DNA of 27,046 nt from JANRKB01 sp033763695 (GTDB taxonomy: Bacteria; Planctomycetota; Phycisphaerae; Phycisphaerales; UBA1924), in assembly GCA_033763695.1 (NCBI GenBank), contig JANRKB010000053.1:1-27046 (forward strand). The letters are read 5' to 3'. Below the pieces are notes generated by a model. The model was not told the DNA's origin. It made no database searches and saw only the letters and a list, made by a program, of their open reading frames with translations. Shown in pieces: positions 22,015 to 27,046 of this stretch. The position numbers and the translations under genes were made by a program. The stretch's first letter is position 1. Every line of letters starts with the position of its first letter.

Positions 22015-22328
22015 TGTGCACCCCCACCACTGCCGGGGCCGGTGCCGCGGTCGCTGGCATGCCCTTCGGACTGGGCGGCATCGCGCGAGTGATGCGGTGC
22101 TGACGGAAGCGTGGACGCGCTGACTGATTGCGGCTTGAGCAGCCTCGTGGCGAGGTAGGGCCAAAGGGCTGCGCTTGCGGGGAGGATGAGGAGGCGGAAG
22201 GACCAGGGCGTGGTGCGGACTGTGGGGTCAAGGCGAATGACGCCGCGCGTGACGAACCACGCTCCGAAGGCGACGCCGACGGCGGCGTATGCAAACACGA
22301 GCACAAGAATGAATCCCACGACGTCCAC
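22011..22328 (-). CDS. Two-helix membrane protein, first gene of the redox operon
   Basis: About 105 residues from a GTG at 22328; the frame is open to an ATG at 22418, which would add 30 polar residues. Two hydrophobic stretches are seen, VVGFILVLVFAYAAVGVAFGAWFV and FRLLILPASAALWPYLATRLL, joined by a loop with RLDPTVR. The C-terminal 40 residues are Ser/His/Gly-rich. GGGGAGG lies about 12 bases before the chosen GTG, which is long. It overlaps the 53-residue gene by four bases. Function is unknown; a structural subunit of the redox complex is inferred. Confidence 0.65.
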   Translation of the reverse strand: MDVVGFILVLVFAYAAVGVAFGAWFVTRGVIRLDPTVRTTPWSFRLLILPASAALWPYLATRLLKPQSVSASTLPSAPHHSRDAAQSEGHASDRGTGPGSGGGAQ

Positions 22329-22472
22329 GACGGCAGCATACCTCCCCACGACTGCAACGGTCGTTGGATGCCGCGGAGTGTCGCGCGTGACGGTTGTGGT
22401 GCAGCGAACTGCGTTCATCGGGCGGCGATGAACACGGCGCGTGATTGCGGGACGCTGGATCGACGGTGCGGT

Positions 22473-23114
22473 TCAGAGCGCGAGGAAGTTGCGGATGATG
22501 CGCAGGCCCATCGCACCGCTTTTCTCGGGGTGGAACTGAGCACCGAAGACATTGCCGCGGGCGACCATCGCGCTGATGACGACGCCGTTGTAATGGCAGT
22601 CGGCGAGTCGGTCAGGCTCGTGCTTGGGGGCGGCGGTGAACGAGTGCACGAAGTAGGCGGGTTCGCCGTAGCGGATGCCTTGGAGCGGCGTGGATTCCCA
22701 CGTGCTGCGCTCGGGGGGAAGCGTGAGCGGGCTCCAGCCGATGTGCGGGATCTTGTGCGGGCGGCGGTCGATGCCGACGGCGGGGATCGCGACGACGCGG
22801 CCGGGGATAAGGCCCAGGCCCTGGTGCTCGCCGAACTCTTCGCTGGCGTCAAAGAGCATCTGCATGCCGAGGCAGATGCCGAGGAATGGCTTGCCGGCGC
22901 GGGCGTACTCGCAGAGCGGTTCGACGAGGTCGCGCGACCAGAGGCCCTTCATGCCGTCGGCGAACGCACCGACGCCGGGAAGGATGAGCCGATCGCAGGA
23001 GCGGAGTTCTTCGGGGGTGTGGACGTGCTTGATGGTGGCGCCTTCGTGCTCGAAGGCGCGGGCGACGCTGAGCAGGTTGCCGATGCCGTAATCCACAAGT
23101 CCGACGGTGCTCAT
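22473..23114 (-). CDS. hisH2: Second HisH-type glutamine amidotransferase
   Basis: A 213-residue class I glutaminase paralogous to the operon hisH but of the standard type: LVDYGIGNLLSV, PGVGAFADGM, nucleophile Cys in GICLGMQML, and His-Glu in FHPEKSG. It is the last gene of the wbpG-hisF2-hisH2 set. In Pseudomonas aeruginosa and Campylobacter such HisH/HisF pairs supply ammonia to a sugar amidotransferase rather than making histidine. That role is inferred from the neighbours and from the altered HisF partner 54 bases upstream. Confidence 0.9.
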   Translation of the reverse strand: MSTVGLVDYGIGNLLSVARAFEHEGATIKHVHTPEELRSCDRLILPGVGAFADGMKGLWSRDLVEPLCEYARAGKPFLGICLGMQMLFDASEEFGEHQGLGLIPGRVVAIPAVGIDRRPHKIPHIGWSPLTLPPERSTWESTPLQGIRYGEPAYFVHSFTAAPKHEPDRLADCHYNGVVISAMVARGNVFGAQFHPEKSGAMGLRIIRNFLAL

Positions 23115-23168
23115 GGGAAGAGTCTCTGGGTGATGCGTCGGCGGTGAGCCGCGGAGGATGATCGAGGA

Positions 23169-23942
23169 TCAGGCGGCCGAGTCGAAGCGGCGCACGGGCA
23201 CGCCGCGTGCGATCGCGTGTTCGCGGAGCTGCGCGACGGTCTGGTGGTTGTAGTGCAGGACGTGGGCCATGGCGACGGCATCGGCCTTGCCGACGTTGAC
23301 GGCGTCGGTGAAGTCTTCGGCGGAACCAACGCCGCCGCTGACGATGACGGGAATCGGCACGGCGGCGGTGACCTTCTGGATCAGCTCGAGATCCATGCCC
23401 TTGGCGGTGCCTTCGCGATCGACGGAGGTGAGAAGGATCTCACCCGCGCCGAGGTCGGCGACTTGCCTGGCCCACTCGACGACGTCGCGGCCTGAGTGCT
23501 CGCGGCCGTTGTCGAAATAGGCCTCCCACTGTCCGGGCGCCTTGCGCTTGGCCTGGATGTCGACGACCATGCACTGGCTGCCGAAGGTGCCGGCGATCTC
23601 GCGGACGAGTTCGGGGCGCTTGAGGGCGGCGGTGCAGATGGCGACTTTGTCCGCGCCGGCGCGGAGGGCCTTTTGCACGTCGAGGACGGAGCGGAGCCCG
23701 CCGCCGACGGTGATGGGGATGAAGACGTCGGAGGTGGTGCGTTCAACGAGGTGAAGGAGGCTGTTGCGCTCGTAGAGGCTGGCGACGATGTCGATCAGGA
23801 TGATCTCGTCGATGCCCTGGGCGTAGTAGCGGCGCGCGAACTCGCGCGGATCTCCGAGCTTGCGGAGGCCTTCGAGGTGAACGCCCTTGACGAGGTTTTC
23901 GCCCTTGACGTCAAGACGCGCGATGATGCGGACGTTGTGCAT
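23169..23942 (-). CDS. hisF2: Second HisF-type protein, ammonia-channel partner
   Basis: A 257-residue HisF barrel. Asp11 (RLDVKG) and the phosphate loops (TVGGGLR, TSVDREGTAKGMDLE) are kept, but the second catalytic Asp, position 130, is Gln (VVDIQAKR); the operon HisF has Asp there. The substitution fits a protein that only passes ammonia from HisH2. The motif LIDIVASLYERNSL and the tail KADAVAMAHVLHY are typical of the sugar-amidation subgroup. It starts 31 bases after the wbpG-type gene and is probably co-transcribed with it and hisH2. Confidence 0.9.
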   Translation of the reverse strand: MHNVRIIARLDVKGENLVKGVHLEGLRKLGDPREFARRYYAQGIDEIILIDIVASLYERNSLLHLVERTTSDVFIPITVGGGLRSVLDVQKALRAGADKVAICTAALKRPELVREIAGTFGSQCMVVDIQAKRKAPGQWEAYFDNGREHSGRDVVEWARQVADLGAGEILLTSVDREGTAKGMDLELIQKVTAAVPIPVIVSGGVGSAEDFTDAVNVGKADAVAMAHVLHYNHQTVAQLREHAIARGVPVRRFDSAA

Positions 23943-23973
23943 GGTGTGACCCGTGGATGAATGCCTCGGCGGC

Positions 23974-25305
23974 TCACACCGTCGCGGGCGTCGCCTCGTA
24001 GACCGTGTGACGCAAACGCCATTCGCCCTCTTCGTACTTCCAGAGGTGAGGCGAGCGGAAGCGATCGGTCAGGCGCATGAAGTATTCGCGATCCATGATC
24101 GGCTGCTCGAACATCTTGGTCGCCACGGGGAACTCCTTGGCGGGGATGCTGAGGTAGCGGAAGATCTCCTCGCTGAAACGCTCGGGGAACTCGTGGTCGA
24201 ACTTCTTGACCAGAGCGACGCCTTCGTCGCGGTCGATCTCCTCGTTGCGGATCTCCTGCGAGGCGTCGTAGGTGGCGCGGCCGATGCCGAACTTCACACG
24301 GGTGGTGAAGTAGTGGAAGTCGTCGATGCGATCGTCGATCGAGTTGTACTTGCTGTAGGTGCCGGGCGTGCGCTCGGGCGAGGGCTGGAAGCCGCCGTGC
24401 TCGACGGCGTAGTAGTACGCGCCCTGCGGGTGCCACTTGAGGTAGTAGCCGAGGTAGTGGACTTCGACCTGGGCGGCACGAAGTTCCTCGGGGTTCGCGG
24501 GCATGTAGGGGATGAGGTCGCCTTCTTCGAGGCCGAACTGGTTGTAGAGATCACTGAGCGAAACGCCGCCGAGGAAGATCTTGCTCTTGTCGGCCTGCGT
24601 GAAGTAGGAGTAATCGCGGTGGGCGACGGAGGTGTCGGCGATGGGGTTGCCGTATTCGGATTCGTTCTCGCCGTAGAAGACGAGCGGGATTCCCATCTGC
24701 TTGGCGAGCTTGGGGGCCATAGCCTTTTGGCCGATGATGAAGGGCTGGAAGGGGTGGAAGAGTTCTTCGACGGCGAGGCGGGTGACGAGGCGATGCACGC
24801 GGCCGTTGGGCGTGACGAGCATGTTGTCGAAGCCAGCGTGGATCCACGACTGGAAGTTCTTCCAGCCCCACTCGGTGTAGATGTGCGGCGCCCACGTGAC
24901 GGTGAGCGGGTTCATCTTGAACTTGTTCTTGAGGATGTGCGACTGGTAGAAGCTGTCCTTGCCGCCCGAGCCGGGGACGAGGCAGTCGTACTGGCCGGTC
25001 TTGCTGCGATACTTGTCGCACAGGGCCCAGAGTTCGTCCTCGCGCTTCTTCCAGTCGATCTCGACCTTCTTGCGAGCGGCGAAGCGGCAGGCATCGCAGA
25101 CGCCGTCGTCGGCGAAGTGGATGGTCGACTTCTTGCTGCCGATTGTGTGGCTGAGTTCCTGCGTGGAGTTGGGGCGCTGATTTGAGATGACGCACTTGGT
25201 GCAGAATCGCACGTCCTTGGGCAGGCCGTAGTACGCCTCCAGTTCGGAAGCCGGACGTTGATACTTGCTGTAGTCGATCGGACGACGGGCGGGATACTTG
25301 TCCAT
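23974..25305 (-). CDS. N-acetyl sugar amidotransferase (WbpG/PseA type)
   Basis: A 443-residue PP-loop ATPase. ATP activates the N-acetyl group of a nucleotide-linked sugar, and ammonia from HisFH then gives an acetamidino group. The PP-loop is VPGSGGKDSFYQ (about residue 120). Two CxxC pairs (CTKCVISNQRPN near the start and CDACRF about 40 residues later) probably hold a metal. The ENESEYGNP and YFTQADKSKIFLGG stretches are characteristic of the family. The frame is open 20 codons upstream, but the ATG at 25305 has AGGA nine bases before it. Candidate target sugars are pseudaminic or legionaminic acid or a diacetamido uronic acid; which one cannot be told here. Confidence 0.9.
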   Translation of the reverse strand: MDKYPARRPIDYSKYQRPASELEAYYGLPKDVRFCTKCVISNQRPNSTQELSHTIGSKKSTIHFADDGVCDACRFAARKKVEIDWKKREDELWALCDKYRSKTGQYDCLVPGSGGKDSFYQSHILKNKFKMNPLTVTWAPHIYTEWGWKNFQSWIHAGFDNMLVTPNGRVHRLVTRLAVEELFHPFQPFIIGQKAMAPKLAKQMGIPLVFYGENESEYGNPIADTSVAHRDYSYFTQADKSKIFLGGVSLSDLYNQFGLEEGDLIPYMPANPEELRAAQVEVHYLGYYLKWHPQGAYYYAVEHGGFQPSPERTPGTYSKYNSIDDRIDDFHYFTTRVKFGIGRATYDASQEIRNEEIDRDEGVALVKKFDHEFPERFSEEIFRYLSIPAKEFPVATKMFEQPIMDREYFMRLTDRFRSPHLWKYEEGEWRLRHTVYEATPATV

Positions 25306-25520
25306 GTGAGGCGTTCCTGAGGTGCGATTCCACTGTGCGGGCGCGGCAGATCGAAGTTGTTTCACCCCTCCACACGCGGGACGCGTCGCCGAGGCAACCC
25401 GTCCGTGCGCTCACGCGCCGTCGCAGGAGCCAAGCGTAGGACGCAAACCGCACCTTTGACACCCGATCGCGGGAGAGGACGCGGGCAAGAGGGCAGTCGC
25501 GGCAATACGCTTGGCCCTCT
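25306..25520. other. Divergent intergenic region
   Basis: 215 bases between the minus-strand sugar amidotransferase and the plus-strand glycosyltransferase. Promoters for both must lie here, but I see no clear boxes. No repeats or RNA are seen. Confidence 0.4.
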
Positions 25521-26537
25521 ATGACGCCTCCTCGCCACGATGAGCAGTCGATCGCCTTTGACGCGCGATGGATCGGAGCGCACGGCATCGGGCGGTTCGC
25601 GGCGGAGATGCGCGAACGCCTGCCGGAACTGACGCCAGCGCCGCTCGCGGGACGCCCGTCGGACCCGGCGGATCCGTGGCGGCTGCATCAGTGGACGAAG
25701 CGGGCGAAGCCACGGGCGTTCTTTACGCCGGGGTACAACGCGCCGTGGCGGTGTGGTGTGCCGTATGTGTTCTGCGTACACGATCTGTTTCATCTTGATG
25801 TGCCGGGCGAGGGCGGGCTGGCACATCGGCTGTACTTCAACTTCATCGTGAGGCCGGCGGGGATGCGGGCACAGCGGGTGCTGACGATCTCGGAGGCGTC
25901 GCGGGCGCGCATTCTGGAGTGGTCGGGCTGGCCGCGGGAGCGGGTGCGTGTGATCCCGCTGGGCGTGAGCGCGGCGTTCTCGCCGCAGGGGACGGTCCAT
26001 CAGGCTGTGCGACCGTATCTGCTCTACGTGGGCAATCTGAGGCCGCACAAGAACGTGGAGCGACTGATCCGCGCGTTTGCGGCGGCGAAGATTGATCAGA
26101 GCATGACGCTCACGCTGGTGACCAAGCCAAGCCCAGAGATCATGGCGCGGATCAACGACGCCGGTGTGGCGTCACGGGTGGAGTTTGCGCCGGGGCTTGA
26201 TGATGCCGCGCTGGCGGCACGCTATCGCGGCGCGATCGCGGTCGTGATGCCGTCGCTGGTTGAAGGGCTGGGCATGCCCGCGCTGGAGGGCATGGCGTGC
26301 GGCACACCGGTGGCCTGCTCGGGGATCGGCGCGCCGGCCGAAGTGACGCAGGATGCCGCGCTGCACTTTGACCCGCTGCGCGAAGAGGCGATCCGCGATG
26401 CAATCGAACGCATCGTCGCGGGCTTGCCTGATCAGGCGGCGAAGCGAGAGCGTGGCTTTGCGCGGGCGGCGTTGTACTCGTGGGAACGCACGGCATCGAT
26501 CGTGCGGGAAGAGATCCAGTCGGCGGCGGTACGCTGA
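25521..26537 (+). CDS. Glycosyltransferase family 4
   Basis: A 338-residue GT-B retaining glycosyltransferase. The C-terminal nucleotide-sugar site shows YLLYVGNLRPHKNVERLIRAF and the EX7E motif in PSLVEGLGMPALEGMACGTPV. The N-terminal half has CVHDLFHLDVP and LTISEASRARI, as in mannosyl- or rhamnosyltransferases. It transfers a sugar to a growing surface glycan on the cytoplasmic side of the membrane. The donor is unknown. Its stop (TGA) and the stop of the convergent next gene form a shared TGATCA. Confidence 0.9.
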   Translation: MTPPRHDEQSIAFDARWIGAHGIGRFAAEMRERLPELTPAPLAGRPSDPADPWRLHQWTKRAKPRAFFTPGYNAPWRCGVPYVFCVHDLFHLDVPGEGGLAHRLYFNFIVRPAGMRAQRVLTISEASRARILEWSGWPRERVRVIPLGVSAAFSPQGTVHQAVRPYLLYVGNLRPHKNVERLIRAFAAAKIDQSMTLTLVTKPSPEIMARINDAGVASRVEFAPGLDDAALAARYRGAIAVVMPSLVEGLGMPALEGMACGTPVACSGIGAPAEVTQDAALHFDPLREEAIRDAIERIVAGLPDQAAKRERGFARAALYSWERTASIVREEIQSAAVR

Positions 26538-27046
26538 TCAGACACCGGGGCGTCGTGAATCACGATCCATCAGCGCCACGATCGCGTCGGCGACGCGCGT
26601 TGTCGCCAGTCCGTCGGTGCAAAGCGGGAATTCGCGATGCATCGCGGCGTGATTGTCACGATGAGCATCGCTGGCGATGCGTTCGAATGCGGCGGCGTCG
26701 CGGGCGACCATGCCGCGATCGCCGAGCATCTGGACGATCATGTTGTCAGCGCCTTCGCTGAGCCAGTCGGGGATGAAGGCGCAGGCGGCTCGGCCGTGGG
26801 CCATGGCGACGGCGAGGGCCGCACTGTGAACGGAGACGCTGACGCGTGCGCGGGCGACGGCGGTTGCGAGGTCTGATTCGATGGCATCGAAGCCGACGCC
26901 GTCGTATGCCGCGGGCGATTCGACAGGATGCAGTTTGCCCAGCACGCGGCAGTCGGGCACGGCGCGGCGGAGCGACTGAACCATGTCGATGTAGAGGGCG
27001 CGTGCGCGGCCGGGAGCCATGAAGCCGCTGAGCTCGAAGGGCTGCG
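26538..27046 (-). CDS. GT-B fold transferase, C-terminal part (5' truncated at window edge)
   Basis: The frame is open to the right edge, where it still reads sensible protein (QPFELSGFMAPGRARALYIDMVQSL, written here in two pieces: QPFELSGFM and APGRARALY), so the gene begins outside. About 168 residues are visible. The pattern CRVLGKLHPVES, then a stretch SVSVHSAALAVAMAHGRAA and the ending FERIASD...VADAIVALMD fits the C-terminal Rossmann half of GT-B enzymes of surface polysaccharide synthesis, such as capsule or polysialyltransferase-like proteins. The exact family is not settled. Confidence 0.6.
   Translation of the reverse strand, partial: QPFELSGFMAPGRARALYIDMVQSLRRAVPDCRVLGKLHPVESPAAYDGVGFDAIESDLATAVARARVSVSVHSAALAVAMAHGRAACAFIPDWLSEGADNMIVQMLGDRGMVARDAAAFERIASDAHRDNHAAMHREFPLCTDGLATTRVADAIVALMDRDSRRPGV

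Noticed and set aside
22473..23942. hisH2/hisF2 as a redundant histidine-synthesis pair
   Set aside because: HisF2 lacks Asp130, has the sugar-amidation subgroup motifs and sits with a WbpG-type gene, so a histidine role is unlikely.
26535..26540. Shared TGATCA between the stops of two convergent genes
   Set aside because: A tight convergent junction, but such stop overlaps are common in dense genomes and need no special explanation.

Overview
The window is GC-rich, gene-dense bacterial chromosome. I infer a planctomycete, most likely of the Phycisphaerae type. The grounds are a surface or tail-fibre type repeat protein, a prepilin-type protein of the kind abundant in that phylum, frequent GTG starts, weak or missing Shine-Dalgarno sites, and many short intergenic repeats. 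No tRNA, rRNA, CRISPR array or insertion sequence is visible.

Layout. 1-5500: the end of a fibre-like protein, a repeat-rich gap, a NUDIX hydrolase, a lone pyruvate dehydrogenase E1 alpha gene (pdhA), a small membrane-anchored protein, a 750-bp gap packed with repeats, and prmC on the minus strand. 5525-13297: a prepilin-type gene diverges from a complete histidine operon. The operon starts with a His-rich leader peptide and an attenuator terminator, followed by hisG-hisC-hisB-hisH-hisF-hisAIE-hisD. Steps 2, 3 and 4 (HisE, HisI, HisA) are fused in one protein and hisD follows 18 bases later. Only the histidinol-phosphate phosphatase is missing. 13350-16852: pdxH, an HDOD-domain signalling protein and a convergent PIN/TRAM (YacL-like) membrane protein. 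16956-20000: dnaX with an apparent programmed -1 frameshift (tau/gamma), a lone DUF433 protein, a small membrane protein and the SRP RNA gene ffs. 20001-22328: four minus-strand genes overlapping by 4 bases each, built around a ferric-reductase-like membrane domain fused to a Rieske domain. 22473-25305: a second hisH-hisF pair with an N-acetyl sugar amidotransferase (WbpG/PseA type), the set that puts an acetamidino group on a surface sugar. 25521-27046: two glycosyltransferase-fold genes, so the right end belongs to a surface polysaccharide locus.

How the parts work together. Glutamine-derived ammonia is used by two paralogous HisFH pairs. The operon pair makes imidazole glycerol phosphate. 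The second pair has lost the second catalytic aspartate of HisF (Gln130) and probably only delivers ammonia to the sugar amidotransferase. The his operon appears controlled by attenuation, with five consecutive His codons in a 17-residue leader. The DnaX mRNA carries all three textbook frameshift elements. Intergenic gaps carry several families of short phased repeats (units of 7, 8, 12 and 20 bp) and palindromic elements.
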